Shown here: positions 48,509-56,715 of the stretch, piece by piece | How positions within the stretch are numbered: position 1 is the first letter of the stretch | How the letters are laid out: every line of letters begins with the position of its first letter | Assembly (NCBI GenBank): GCA_001556125.1 | Contig: LSIG01000026.1 | Location: 1-56,715 of the forward strand | DNA length: 56,715 bases | Reading direction: 5' to 3' | DNA from: Rhizobiales bacterium CCH10-E5 | GTDB lineage: Bacteria > Pseudomonadota > Alphaproteobacteria > Rhizobiales > Beijerinckiaceae | Position numbers and translations under genes: made by a program | The notes under the pieces: generated by a model | Told to the model about the DNA's origin: nothing | Databases searched by the model: none | The model's input: only the letters and a program-made list of their open reading frames with translations

Positions 48509-49138
48509 ATGACGGCCCGCGACACCGCCACGCTCGATTTCTACGCCGCCGAGGCGCAGGCCTATGCGGGTCGCTCCCGCGAAGCCGAGCATGCCCGCAT
48601 CGCCGCTTTCGCCGCAGCGCTCCCGCCCGGTGCCCACGTGCTGGAACTGGGCTGCGGCGGCGGTCACGACAGCGTCGCGCTGCTCGACAGCGGCCTCGAC
48701 CTCGTCGCCACCGACGGTTCCCCGGAACTGGCCGAGCAGGCGAGCCGGCGTCTCGGGCGGCCGGTCGGTGTGCTGCTCTTCGAGGACATCGACGCGACCG
48801 AAGCCTTTGACGGTGTCTGGGCCAATGCCTGCCTGCTGCACGTGCCCCGCGCGGCGCTGCCCGGTATCCTCGCGCGCATCCACCGGGCGCTGAAGCCCGG
48901 CGGCCTGTTCTATGCCAGCTTCAAGGCAGGCACGGCCGAGGGGCGCGACCGCTTCGGCCGCTACTTCAACTATCCCTCGCCGGACTGGCTGCGGTCCGCC
49001 TACGGCCCCGAGGGCTGGCAGAGCCTCGACCTCCGCGAGGAGATCGGCGGCGGCTATGACGGCGAGCCGACGCCCTGGCTTCATGTCACCGCGATCAAGG
49101 GCACCGCGGTCAAGGGCGTGGCGGTCAAGCGACCGTGA
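48509..49138 (+). CDS. Class I SAM-dependent methyltransferase
   Basis: 209 residues. The N-terminal FYAAEAQAYAGRSREAEHAR is followed by motif I VLELGCGGGHDSVALLDSG (about 44-62), motif II in LVATDGSPELAEQASRRLG, FDGVWANACLLHVPRAALPG and the post-core RIHRALKPGGLFYASFKAG. It resembles the small-molecule methyltransferases related to UbiE/tellurite resistance TehB. A coupled LysE exporter gene directly upstream suggests that methylation and export may go together, which is an inference. The C-terminal TAIKGTAVKGVAVKRP is a short, Lys/Val-rich internal repeat. Confidence 0.87.
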   Translation: MTARDTATLDFYAAEAQAYAGRSREAEHARIAAFAAALPPGAHVLELGCGGGHDSVALLDSGLDLVATDGSPELAEQASRRLGRPVGVLLFEDIDATEAFDGVWANACLLHVPRAALPGILARIHRALKPGGLFYASFKAGTAEGRDRFGRYFNYPSPDWLRSAYGPEGWQSLDLREEIGGGYDGEPTPWLHVTAIKGTAVKGVAVKRP

Positions 49139-49184
49139 TCCGCATCGGCTTGACCCGCGGCGGCGCAAACCCACCTTCTGCGGC

Positions 49185-50243
49185 ATGAACCGCCGCAAGC
49201 TCCTCACCCTCCTCGGAATTCCCGCCCTGCTCGGCACCGGCAGCGCCGCCTGGGCCTCGATCTCGCGCTCGCGCAATCCCTATTACCAGGGCCCCGTGAC
49301 TGAGAACTTCAATGGAACCGTCTTCACCGACGGCCGCCCCGTGACAAAGGGGCTCGCCGACGTGCTGAAATGGCAGACCTCGAAGCGCGATCGCGAAGCG
49401 TTTCCCGAGAGTTATCCGACGCCGCCGCAGGACCGCCCGCCCGCCCGCGTCGAGGGCGTCCGCATCGTCCATCTCGGCCACGCCTCCTTCCTCTACCAGA
49501 TCGGCGGTCTCAACCTGCTGATCGACCCGGTCTATTCGCTGCGCGCCAGCCCGCTCAGCTTCATCGGTCCGCGCCGCGTCAACGAGCCGGGTGTCGCCTT
49601 CGACGACCTGCCGCGCATCGACGCGGTGCTGATCACGCACAACCATTACGACCATCTCGACATCGAGACGCTGGCGCGGCTGCACGAGCGCGACCGGCCG
49701 CGCATGATCATGCCGCTCGGCAACGACACCATCGTGAGGGCCCGCATTCCGGAAGCCCGCGCAGAGGCGCATGACTGGTCGGCTCGCTTGTCCCTGTCCG
49801 ACCGCGTGAGCACCACCCTGGTTCCAAGCTACCACTGGTCGGCGCGCGGCGCCTTCGACCGGCGCATGGCGCTCTGGTGCTCCTTCGTTCTGGAGGGCGG
49901 CGGCGCCTGCATCTTCCACATCGGCGACACCGGCTACCATGACGGCTCGCTCTACCGTCGCCTCGGTTCCGAACTCGGCCCCTTCCGCCTCGCGGTCCTG
50001 CCGATCGGCGCCTATGAGCCGCGCTGGTTCATGCGCGACAACCACATGAACCCCGAGGAAGCCGTTCAGGTCATGCTGGCACTGCGCGCAGAAGCGGCGC
50101 TGGGCCACCACTGGGGCACCTTCCAGCTCACCGACGAGGGCATCGAGCGACCGCCGGCCGCGCTGGCCGCGGCGCTGGCGGCCGCCGGCCTTCCCGAGGA
50201 GCGCTTCCGCGCGATGCGGCCGGGACTGAGCTGGCAGGCCTGA
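49185..50243 (+). CDS. MBL-fold metallo-hydrolase (UlaG/NAPE-PLD-like), exported
   Basis: 352 residues. The N-terminus MNRRKLLTLLGIPALLGTGS contains a twin-arginine-like signal or anchor. The metallo-beta-lactamase domain has VRIVHLGHASFLYQIGGLNL, the His-x-His-x-Asp-His metal site in VLITHNHYDHLDIETL, ACIFHIGDTGYHDG and a late LGHHWGTFQL histidine. It belongs to the branch with N-acyl-phosphatidylethanolamine phospholipase D-like and RomA proteins, which act on envelope lipids or related compounds. The bases encoding its last residues and stop are duplicated (50231-50243 and 50245-50257). It converges on the GyrI-like gene. Confidence 0.9.
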   Translation: MNRRKLLTLLGIPALLGTGSAAWASISRSRNPYYQGPVTENFNGTVFTDGRPVTKGLADVLKWQTSKRDREAFPESYPTPPQDRPPARVEGVRIVHLGHASFLYQIGGLNLLIDPVYSLRASPLSFIGPRRVNEPGVAFDDLPRIDAVLITHNHYDHLDIETLARLHERDRPRMIMPLGNDTIVRARIPEARAEAHDWSARLSLSDRVSTTLVPSYHWSARGAFDRRMALWCSFVLEGGGACIFHIGDTGYHDGSLYRRLGSELGPFRLAVLPIGAYEPRWFMRDNHMNPEEAVQVMLALRAEAALGHHWGTFQLTDEGIERPPAALAAALAAAGLPEERFRAMRPGLSWQA

Positions 50244-50257
50244 ACTGGCAGGCCTGA
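50231..50257. repeat. 13-base tandem duplication at a stop codon
   Basis: CTGGCAGGCCTGA occurs at 50231-50243 and again at 50245-50257, one base apart. The first copy holds the last codons and TGA of the metallo-hydrolase gene. Confidence 0.75.
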
Positions 50258-50271
50258 GATGACGCTCCTGA

Positions 50272-51183
50272 TCACCGCGGCTGGACGTAGACGTTGATTT
50301 CGAGATTGGGGTCGGCCGGATCGGTGAGATCCCCGACATATTCCTCGAGGAACGCGTCCTTCACCGTGATGCTCTTGGCCTCGAGATAGGCCGTGATCGT
50401 CTCATAGGTCGAGTCGATGTCGTCATAGGGCGCGACATGGACGAAGCGCAGCGAGGGCCCGGCCGGCGTCAGCCCCGGGCGCACGCCATTGCCGAAGGTG
50501 GCGTTGCGCTCGCCCTCGGGCGCAGGACCGACCGGCAGCATCGCCTCGTAGCGGAAGCCATTGTCGTCGGTCTCCAGGAACAGCGTCAGCGGCCGTCCGG
50601 CGACCGGCAGGCGCGCACGCTCGGCCTCCTGGCGCAACACGCGGAAGCTCTCGGCCAGCCGCTTGAAACCCTCGTCCCAGCTCGCAGCCCCCGAAAGCTT
50701 GAGCACAGGCTTGGCCACCAGCAGCACCTCGTCGACATCGCTCTGGTCGCCGCGCTTGCCGGCGAGCGTCGCGTTCGGGTCGAGCACGCCCGTCTGCTGC
50801 TGCAGGGTCGGCGGCTGCACGGGCTGGACGGGACCGGGCGCGGGCAGGGTCGGCGGCGGCTGCACGGGCTGCGGCTCCAGCGGAACCTGCGGCGTCGGGG
50901 CAGGCCGGACAGGCTCCGGCGTCACCGGAAGCGTCGGGGCCGGCGCCGGCTGGACCGGCTGCGGGCCGGGAACGGGCTCGGGAACGGCTGTCGGGGGCGT
51001 CGGCACGGGAGCGGGCTGCACCTGGGCAGGCACGGGCTGGGCGGGCACAGCGGCACCGGGTGGCGGCGCGAGCGGCGCCGATTCGACGGCGCCGGGCGGC
51101 GCGACCCGCGTCTGGGCGACGGCGACGCCGCCGACGCTCAGGAGGGCGGCGAACGCCCCGACAGCGATCCGGAAATGCTGCAT
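50272..51183 (-). CDS. Exported protein with proline-rich linker and GyrI-like domain
   Basis: 303 residues: a Sec signal (QHFRIAVGAFAALLSVGGVA, cleavage near VAQ), then about 100 residues dominated by Pro, Val, Ala and Gln in repeats such as PGPQPVQPAPAPTLPVTPEP, and a C-terminal domain (about 140-303) with SWDEGFKRLAESFRVLRQEA, FLETDDNGFRYEAMLPVGPA and YDDIDSTYETITAYLEAKSI. The latter resembles GyrI/AraC-type effector-binding (SOUL-like) folds. The linker suggests crossing of the cell wall, as in TonB-like proteins. It is divergent from dapF. The function is unknown. Confidence 0.8.
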   Translation of the reverse strand: MQHFRIAVGAFAALLSVGGVAVAQTRVAPPGAVESAPLAPPPGAAVPAQPVPAQVQPAPVPTPPTAVPEPVPGPQPVQPAPAPTLPVTPEPVRPAPTPQVPLEPQPVQPPPTLPAPGPVQPVQPPTLQQQTGVLDPNATLAGKRGDQSDVDEVLLVAKPVLKLSGAASWDEGFKRLAESFRVLRQEAERARLPVAGRPLTLFLETDDNGFRYEAMLPVGPAPEGERNATFGNGVRPGLTPAGPSLRFVHVAPYDDIDSTYETITAYLEAKSITVKDAFLEEYVGDLTDPADPNLEINVYVQPR

Positions 51184-51336
51184 CGTCAACGTCCTGCCAT
51201 GGAATAGGGCGCCAGTTTCGATTCGCGCTCTTGCAGCGCAATATGGAGCATCCACTTACGACAGGAAATCATCGCGGGGATGGCTTTTTCACGTCGCCTC
51301 CCTCATAGACCAGCCAGTCATGGGATATGTGACGGA

Positions 51337-52221
51337 ATGAACGCTCTCGCCCATCGCCGGTTCCTGAAGATGAACGGTCTCGGCAACGAGATCACCGTGC
51401 TCGACCTTCGCGGGACGAAGCTGCGCGTCGCCGAGAGCGATGCCCGCGCCATCGCGGCTGAGCCGCGCGCGCATTTCGACCAGCTCATGGTCCTGCACGA
51501 TTCCATCACGTCCGGCACCGACGCCTATGTCCGGATCTACAATACCGATGGCTCCGAGGCCGGCGCCTGCGGCAACGGCACGCGCTGCGTCGCCTGGGCG
51601 ATGCTGGCCGACCCCATGATGGGCGATGCCGCCAAGACCGCACTGACCCTGCAGACCAAGGCCGGGCTGCTGCCGGCCAGGCGCGACAGCGACCTCGTCT
51701 TCACCGTCGACATGGGTGCGCCGAAGCTCGGCTGGGAGGACATCCCGCTGGCCGAGCCCTTCCACGACACCGCGCATTTCGAGCTTCAGATCGGCCCGAT
51801 CGACGATCCGATCCTGCACACGCCCTGCGCCGTCAACATGGGTAACCCCCATGCCGTCTTCTTCGTCGACGATCCCTACCGCTTCAATCTCGAGCAGATC
51901 GGCCCGCTGCTCGAAAACCACCCGATCTTTCCCGATCGCGCCAATATCGAACTCGCCGCCGTCACCGCGCCGGACCATATCGTGTTGCGCGTTTGGGAAC
52001 GTGGCGCCGGCATCACCCGCGCCTGCGGCTCGGGCGCCTGCGCGGCCCTCGTCGCGGCGGTTCGCCGCGAGCTCAGCGCGCGCAAGGCCGTGGTCAGCCT
52101 GCCCGGCGGCGACCTCACCATCGAATGGCGGGAGAGCGACGGCCATGTCCTGATGACCGGCTCCGTCGAATTCGAATGGGAGGGTACGCTCGCCCCCGAA
52201 CTGTTCGAGACCGCCGCCTGA
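51337..52221 (+). CDS. dapF: Diaminopimelate epimerase DapF
   Basis: DapF converts LL- to meso-diaminopimelate for lysine and peptidoglycan. The 294 residues have the two half-domains with catalytic Cys78 in [17 protein letters not shown] and Cys230 in [16 protein letters not shown], and the start [31 protein letters not shown] is another family signature. I start at the ATG at 51337; the frame upstream to 51280 is not conserved. Its TGA shares a base with the mtaB start (TGATG), so the two are coupled. Confidence 0.97.
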   Translation: MNALAHRRFLKMNGLGNEITVLDLRGTKLRVAESDARAIAAEPRAHFDQLMVLHDSITSGTDAYVRIYNTDGSEAGACGNGTRCVAWAMLADPMMGDAAKTALTLQTKAGLLPARRDSDLVFTVDMGAPKLGWEDIPLAEPFHDTAHFELQIGPIDDPILHTPCAVNMGNPHAVFFVDDPYRFNLEQIGPLLENHPIFPDRANIELAAVTAPDHIVLRVWERGAGITRACGSGACAALVAAVRRELSARKAVVSLPGGDLTIEWRESDGHVLMTGSVEFEWEGTLAPELFETAA

Positions 52222-53492
52222 TGACCGTCGAGGTCGTCACCTTCGGCTGCCGCCTCAACATCGTCGAGGGGGAGGCGCTCCGCCGCCAGGCGGAAGCCGC
52301 GGGCCTCACCGACCTCGCCGTCGTCAACGCCTGCGCCGTCACCGCAGAAGCCACCCGGCAGGCCCGCCAGGCGGTGCGCCGGCTCCACCGCGAGCAGCCC
52401 GGCCGGCCAGTCATCGTCACCGGCTGCGCCGCGCAGATCGAGCCCGAGCGTTTCGCGCAGATGCCGGAAGCCGCCCGCGTGATCGGCAATGCCGAGAAGC
52501 TGGAGCCGACGACCTGGGCGGCGCTGGCCCGCTCGAACAGCCTCGGCGCCACCGACACCGACCCGCGCGACAAGATCGCCGTCGGCGACATCATGGCCCG
52601 CACGCGGCTCGCTCCGGTCGAAGCCGGCCGCGCCGCCCGGCAGACGCGCGGCTTCGTCCAGGTTCAGAACGGCTGCGATCATCGCTGCACCTTCTGCGTC
52701 ATCCCCTTCGGCCGCGGCAATTCGCGCTCGCTCGCGCCCGACGCCGTGATCGCGCAGTGCCGCGTGCTGCTGGAGGAGAGCGCGCGCGAGATCGTCCTGA
52801 CCGGCGTCGACCTGACCAGCTATGGCCGCGACCTGAGCGGGACGGCGATGCTCGGGCGGCTGGTACGCCTGATCCTGCGCGAACTGCCGGAGCTGCCGCG
52901 CCTGCGCCTCTCCTCGATCGACGCCGTCGAGGCCGACGACGATCTGCGCGAGGCGCTCGCGACCGAGCCACGGCTGATGCCGCATCTGCATCTCTCGCTC
53001 CAGGCCGGCGACGACCTGATCCTCAAGCGCATGAAGCGCCGGCACAGCCGTGACGACGCGATCCGCTTCTGCGCGGAGATCCGCTCCGTGCGTCCCGACA
53101 TCGCCTTCGGGGCCGACCTCATCGCCGGCTTCCCGACCGAGGACGAAGACATGTTCTCCCGCTCGATCGACCTGATCGGCGAATGCGGGCTGAGCTATGT
53201 CCATGTCTTTCCCTATTCCGCTCGCCCCGGCACGCCGGCCGCGCGCATGCCGCAGCTTCCGGGGCCGGTCGTGGCGGAGCGCGCGGCGAGGCTGCGGGAA
53301 GCCGCGGGCGCAGCCCATGCCGCCCATCTCGCCGCCCGCATCGGCCGGCCGCTGACGGTGCTGACCGAGCGCGGCAACACCGGCCGTGCCCCGGACTTCA
53401 CACTGGTGCGCTTCCGGCGGGAGACCGCGCCCGGTGAAATCCTTGCCGTGTCCGCCGCGGCGGCCGACGGGCGCGCCCTGATCGCGGCCTGA
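52221..53492 (+). CDS. mtaB: tRNA (t6A37)-methylthiotransferase MtaB
   Basis: MtaB is a radical-SAM enzyme that turns t6A37 into ms2t6A in tRNAs reading ANN codons. The 423 residues have the N-terminal MTTase domain with cluster ligands Cys10, Cys38 and Cys69 (TFGCRLN, NACAVT, TGCAAQ) and the radical-SAM Cys-x3-Cys-x2-Cys at Cys152, Cys156 and Cys159 in NGCDHRCTFCVIPFGRG. The C-terminal TRAM-like domain (LTVLTERGNTGRAPDFTLVR) binds tRNA. Its ATG overlaps the dapF stop by one base, an arrangement that I recall from this order. It ends four bases from the convergent sulfite-oxidase-family gene. Confidence 0.95.
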   Translation: MTVEVVTFGCRLNIVEGEALRRQAEAAGLTDLAVVNACAVTAEATRQARQAVRRLHREQPGRPVIVTGCAAQIEPERFAQMPEAARVIGNAEKLEPTTWAALARSNSLGATDTDPRDKIAVGDIMARTRLAPVEAGRAARQTRGFVQVQNGCDHRCTFCVIPFGRGNSRSLAPDAVIAQCRVLLEESAREIVLTGVDLTSYGRDLSGTAMLGRLVRLILRELPELPRLRLSSIDAVEADDDLREALATEPRLMPHLHLSLQAGDDLILKRMKRRHSRDDAIRFCAEIRSVRPDIAFGADLIAGFPTEDEDMFSRSIDLIGECGLSYVHVFPYSARPGTPAARMPQLPGPVVAERAARLREAAGAAHAAHLAARIGRPLTVLTERGNTGRAPDFTLVRFRRETAPGEILAVSAAAADGRALIAA

Positions 53493-53496
53493 GACC

Positions 53497-54678
53497 TCAG
53501 CCCGCGCGCGCCGTCCCGCCGACGCGGTGGACCTGATTGTTGCAGTAGCCGCGCGGATTCCAGACGATCTCGAGCGGCTGGACATGGCCCTGCGCATCGC
53601 GGGCCTGGGCGAGCACCGACAGCGCCCCCTCCCGCTCGACGACGAACTCCGCACGAAAGCGCCTCCAGGCGAAGGGCCCCTCGCTCTCCTCCAGCGCCGC
53701 TTCATGCCAACTCACGCCACCATTACTGGAGACGCGGACACCCGCGAGCGGGATCGCGCCGCTCCAGCCGAAGCCGGTCACCGTCAGGGTTTCGCCGCAG
53801 GTGACGGTAAAGCCCTCCAGCGGCGCGGTGATCAGCGATTTCACGGGCATGTCGGTGATCACGGCGAAACGGCTCGGATCGAGCGGCTCGCCGGGTGCGA
53901 CCGGAGCCGTCGGCAGGCGGTAATTCGTCCCGCCCATCTTCTCGCCGTCATGCTCCTTGGCGCATAACTCGATCCGGTCGAGCCATTTCTGCCAGGCGGA
54001 GCCGGGAAAGCCCGGCGCGACGATCCGCAGCGGCCCGGCATGCAGACGCGGCAGCGGCTCGCCGTTCATCGCAAAGGCGATCAGCGTCTCCGGCGCCATC
54101 GCCTTGGCGATCGGCAGCCCGCGGGACAGCGCCGGCCGCGACGGATCGGCGATCATCCGGTCCGGCGCATGATGGCCGGTATAGACCGCCGTCTCCCGCA
54201 CGCCGGCTTCCGCCAGCACATCCGCGAGGCGCACCCCGGTCCAGCGCGCGCAGCCGACGGCGCCGAGCCGCCAGGGCAAACCGTCTGTCGCGGGAAAAAA
54301 CTGCGAGCGGCCATTGCCGGCGCATTCCAGCACCGCCGTCAGCGTCACCGTCTCGAAGCGCTCGCGCAGCCCGTCCAGCGTCCAGCGCGCGGGCCGCTCG
54401 ACCTCGCCGTCGATCGTCAGCGTCCAGTCGCCGTCCGGTGGCAGGGCCGGCACATCGCCATTGTTGCGGACGAAGAACGCGTCAGCCGGCGTGATGAGAT
54501 CGCCGAGCAGCGCGATCGGCGGCTCGGCATTCAGCGCCGGGTCTTCATGGACATGCAGCCCCGGCTTGGACGCGCGCAGTTGGGCCAGTTCGGTCGAGAG
54601 AGGGATCAAGCGGCCGATCTCCGTTCGGGACTGAAGGCGAACCGGCAGGGCCGCCTGTGACAATCCGATCGGGAGCAT
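53497..54678 (-). CDS. Sulfite oxidase-family molybdopterin enzyme
   Basis: 393 residues. The oxidoreductase molybdopterin domain runs to about residue 245, with DAFFVRNNGDVPALPPDGDW and the molybdenum-binding Cys119 in AVLECAGNGRSQFF, and GAVGCARWTGVRLADVLAEA, APGFPGSAWQKWLDRIELCA. A Mo-co dimerisation domain follows (about 270-385; VTGFGWSGAIPLAGVRVSSN, GGVSWHEAAL). It matches sulfite oxidase/SorT-type enzymes. No signal peptide is evident at the chosen ATG (54678), so the enzyme may be cytoplasmic; a TTG start at 54702 adds eight residues without changing this. No cytochrome subunit gene is adjacent. Confidence 0.9.
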   Translation of the reverse strand: MLPIGLSQAALPVRLQSRTEIGRLIPLSTELAQLRASKPGLHVHEDPALNAEPPIALLGDLITPADAFFVRNNGDVPALPPDGDWTLTIDGEVERPARWTLDGLRERFETVTLTAVLECAGNGRSQFFPATDGLPWRLGAVGCARWTGVRLADVLAEAGVRETAVYTGHHAPDRMIADPSRPALSRGLPIAKAMAPETLIAFAMNGEPLPRLHAGPLRIVAPGFPGSAWQKWLDRIELCAKEHDGEKMGGTNYRLPTAPVAPGEPLDPSRFAVITDMPVKSLITAPLEGFTVTCGETLTVTGFGWSGAIPLAGVRVSSNGGVSWHEAALEESEGPFAWRRFRAEFVVEREGALSVLAQARDAQGHVQPLEIVWNPRGYCNNQVHRVGGTARAG

Positions 54679-54732
54679 GATCGCGGGGCAGCACTGTGGC
54701 AACGGGCAGCCGCCCTCTTCCAGCCCAAGCGT

Positions 54733-56442
54733 TCAGCCCTTGCTCGCGACCTCCTCGCGCAGCGCCCGCCGCAGCACCTTGCCGACATTGGTCTTGGGCA
54801 ACGCTTCGCGGAAGAAGATCTGCTTGGGCACCTTGTAGCCGGTCAGGCTCTCCTTGCAGAAGGCGCGCAGCTCGTCGGCCGTCAAAGCCGGATCGCGGCG
54901 CACGACGAAGGCGGTCACGGCCTCGCCGGAATGCTCGTCCGGCAGGCCGACAACCGCGGATTCGAGCACGCCCGGATGGGTGGCGATCACGTCCTCGACC
55001 TCGTTGGGGTAGACGTTGAAGCCCGAGACCAGGACCATGTCCTTCATCCGGTCGACGATGCGGACCTGCCCGTCCGGCTGCATCACCCCGATGTCGCCGC
55101 TGCGGAAATAGCCGTCCGGCGACATCACCTTGGCGGTCTCGTCGGGGCGGTTCCAGTAGCCGACCATCACCTGCGGGCCGCGAATGCAGATCTCGCCGGA
55201 TTCGCCGATCGGCAGATCGTGCCCCTCCGCATCGCGGATCGCAACCTCGGTCGAGGACAGCGGATAGCCGACCGTGCCGGAGAACTCGGAGATGTCGGGC
55301 CGGTTGATCGTGGCGACCGGCGAGGTCTCCGAGAGGCCATAGCCTTCGATGATCGGCCGGCCCGTCACCGCCTTCCAGTGCTTGGCCACGGCGGCTTGCG
55401 TCGCCATGCCGCCCGACACCGCGAAGCGCAGCTCGTCGAAGTTCACCTGAGCGAATTCGGGATGGTTGGCGAGCGCGTTGTAGAGCGTGTTGACGCCCGA
55501 GATCAGCGTGAAGCGGCTCGCCTTCAGCGTCTTGACGAAGCCGGCGATGTCGCGCGGATTGGCGATCAGCAGCCCCTTGGCGCCGATGCGCAGCATGAAC
55601 AGGCAGCAGCAGGTCAGCGCGAAGATGTGGTAGAGCGGCAGCGCCGTCACCATGACGTGCTGGTAGTCGCTGCGGCCGAGCGGCGGCTCCAGCGCCCAGC
55701 CGAGCCACAGCCCGCATTGCTCGACATTGGAGGCGACGTTGCGGTGCGACAGCGTCGCGCCCTTGGCGACGCCGGTCGTCCCGCCGGTGTATTGCAGGAA
55801 GGCGATGTCGTCCGGCGTCACCGTCACCGGCGCCATCGCGTCCGAGCCCGCCAGCACGGTCGCCAGCGGCACGAAGCCCGGCAGGTCGAAGGGCTTCACG
55901 ACCTTCTTGATGCGCCGCGCGACGAAATTGACGATATGGCCCTTGAAGCCCATCAAATCGCCCGCCGTCGCGACGACGACGCGCTCGATCTTGAGCTGCG
56001 GCTTCGCCTCCTCGACGACATGGGCGAAGTTCTCGATCACGACGAGCACCCGAGCGCCGGAATCGTTGAGCTGATGCGCCAGCTCGCGCGCCGTATAGAG
56101 CGGGTTGACGTTGACGACGGTGTAGCCGCCGAGCAGCGCGCCGAAGATCGTCGCCGGATAGGCCAGGATGTTCGGCATCATCAGGGCGATGCGGTCGCCC
56201 TTGCGATAGCCCTGCGCCTGCAGCCAGGCGGCGAAGGCCCGCGCCGCGCGGCCGGTCTCGGCGAAGCTGATCGCCTTGCCGAAGCTCTCGAAAGCGGGAC
56301 GTGTCCCATAGGTCTGGCAGGCGCGGGCGATCAGATCCGCCAGCGTACCGGGATCGCCGATCTCGGGCGGCACGGCCGGGGGGTAGTGGGCGAGCCACGG
56401 GCGCGGCTCGTGCTTCGCCTGGGTGGCGGCAGTCGCGTTCAT
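54733..56442 (-). CDS. Long-chain fatty acid-CoA ligase (FadD-like)
   Basis: 569 residues of the adenylate-forming family. The AMP-binding P-loop is FLQYTGGTTGVAKGA, followed by GYGLSETSPVATINRP, YFRSGDIGVMQPDGQVRIVD and the hinge RMKDMVLVSGFNVYPNEVED. The C-terminal Lys for adenylation is in LPKTNVGKVLRRALREE. N-terminal PWLAHYPPAVPPEIGDPGTL is usual for FadD of this order. It activates fatty acids to acyl-CoA for beta-oxidation or lipid synthesis, at the inner membrane. GGGGAGGA precedes the ATG ending at 56442. It lies 54 bases upstream of the sulfite oxidase-family gene on the same strand. Confidence 0.95.
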   Translation of the reverse strand: MNATAATQAKHEPRPWLAHYPPAVPPEIGDPGTLADLIARACQTYGTRPAFESFGKAISFAETGRAARAFAAWLQAQGYRKGDRIALMMPNILAYPATIFGALLGGYTVVNVNPLYTARELAHQLNDSGARVLVVIENFAHVVEEAKPQLKIERVVVATAGDLMGFKGHIVNFVARRIKKVVKPFDLPGFVPLATVLAGSDAMAPVTVTPDDIAFLQYTGGTTGVAKGATLSHRNVASNVEQCGLWLGWALEPPLGRSDYQHVMVTALPLYHIFALTCCCLFMLRIGAKGLLIANPRDIAGFVKTLKASRFTLISGVNTLYNALANHPEFAQVNFDELRFAVSGGMATQAAVAKHWKAVTGRPIIEGYGLSETSPVATINRPDISEFSGTVGYPLSSTEVAIRDAEGHDLPIGESGEICIRGPQVMVGYWNRPDETAKVMSPDGYFRSGDIGVMQPDGQVRIVDRMKDMVLVSGFNVYPNEVEDVIATHPGVLESAVVGLPDEHSGEAVTAFVVRRDPALTADELRAFCKESLTGYKVPKQIFFREALPKTNVGKVLRRALREEVASKG

Positions 56443-56606
56443 CGTCGTCCTCCCCATCGCCCGGCTTTCACCCGCGAGGCGGGCAGCCGATGCCGTTTTT
56501 CAAGCCCTTACACTGCGGAACAGCGTGGACGGGCGCAAGGCCCGACACAATGCTTATCCGCAGAAAGGTTCATATGTAAACTGAATTGCGGGCGCGGGCG
56601 CGTCAT

Positions 56607-56633
56607 GCTCGGGCTCGACCCGAGCATCTCGGG
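56607..56633. repeat. Single-hairpin relative of the CGTCATG repeat family
   Basis: ATGCTCGGG pairs with CCCGAGCAT around CTCGA, preceded by CGTC. The hairpin matches one arm of the repeat at 30147-30223. It lies upstream of the acyl-CoA ligase gene. Confidence 0.75.
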
Positions 56634-56660
56634 GCAAGGGAGGGTCAGAACCGCGACGCC

Positions 56661-56715
56661 CCTTCCCTTCTCCCGGATGGGAGAAGGTGGCGCGGAGCGC
56701 CGGATGAGGGCCTGC
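56661..56715. repeat. Third copy of the GGAGAAGG palindromic repeat
   Basis: CCTTCTCCC pairs with GGGAGAAGG around GGAT, followed by a second GC-rich stretch and CGGATGAGGG, as in the two inverted copies at 41711-41842. It runs into the window edge. Confidence 0.75.

Noticed and set aside
53497..56442. An operon-based new pathway linking the sulfite oxidase-family enzyme and the acyl-CoA ligase
   Set aside because: They share only strand and a 54-base gap. No functional link is known to me and no further genes join them.

Overview
This looks like a chromosomal segment of a high-GC alphaproteobacterium of the order Hyphomicrobiales (Rhizobiales). Bosea or a close relative is my best guess, from memory of gene order and protein style; no search was possible. 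The pointers are a yqeY, dnaG, rpoD block next to carA, trxB followed by an LsrB/VtlR-type LysR gene and a likely AbcR-type small RNA, the ffh, rpsP, rimM, trmD translation cluster, dapF joined to mtaB, and several families of palindromic intergenic repeats typical of this order. Nearly everything is housekeeping or metabolic. I see no prophage, insertion sequence, CRISPR array, tRNA or rRNA gene.

Layout. 1-1017: a short region of foreign appearance, with one unrecognised gene and the C-terminal stub of an SRPBCC/AHSA1 gene. 1018-8726: rpoD, dnaG, a secreted protein and yqeY on the minus strand, then carA and a prephenate dehydrogenase gene on the plus strand. 8723-17293: an ABC-F ATPase, truncated haemoglobin, a LysR/EamA divergent pair, an acetyltransferase, cyclopropane-fatty-acid synthase, PilZ, a methyltransferase, an unusual Asp/Glu racemase homologue and GtrA. 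17513-26099: carB, greA, a Tat-exported protein, an Lrp regulator, a frameshifted ELM1 gene, trxB, lsrB and the sRNA locus. 26100-31415: minus-strand redox, repair and metabolic genes (FMN reductase, ogt, msrP, leuB, ridA, lytic transglycosylase). 31543-39852: small membrane proteins, a methyltransferase, an oxidoreductase, a sugar dehydrogenase, an orphan TctC, a YaiI protein, a run of tiny genes and a transglutaminase homologue. 40081-46278: aspartate aminotransferase and a degenerate rhodanese, facing the trmD to ffh cluster. 46621-56442: a CAP lipoprotein, an AbrB/PemK toxin-antitoxin pair, a LysE exporter, a metallo-hydrolase, a GyrI-like protein, dapF-mtaB, a sulfite-oxidase-family enzyme and an acyl-CoA ligase.

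The strongest regulatory signal is at 25860-26071: a -35/-10 promoter with 17-bp spacing, a LysR-type T-N11-A box centred near -65, an unpaired anti-Shine-Dalgarno sequence in a large loop, and a strong intrinsic terminator, all just downstream of lsrB. The second theme is enzyme families that have lost their signature residues: DnaG lacks all four zinc ligands, the racemase homologue lacks both catalytic cysteines, the rhodanese lacks its cysteine and the transglutaminase lacks its histidine. The third is palindromic repeats, one of which folds as a four-way cloverleaf, and another of which supplies the last codons of trmD. I did not find a clear new multi-gene system.
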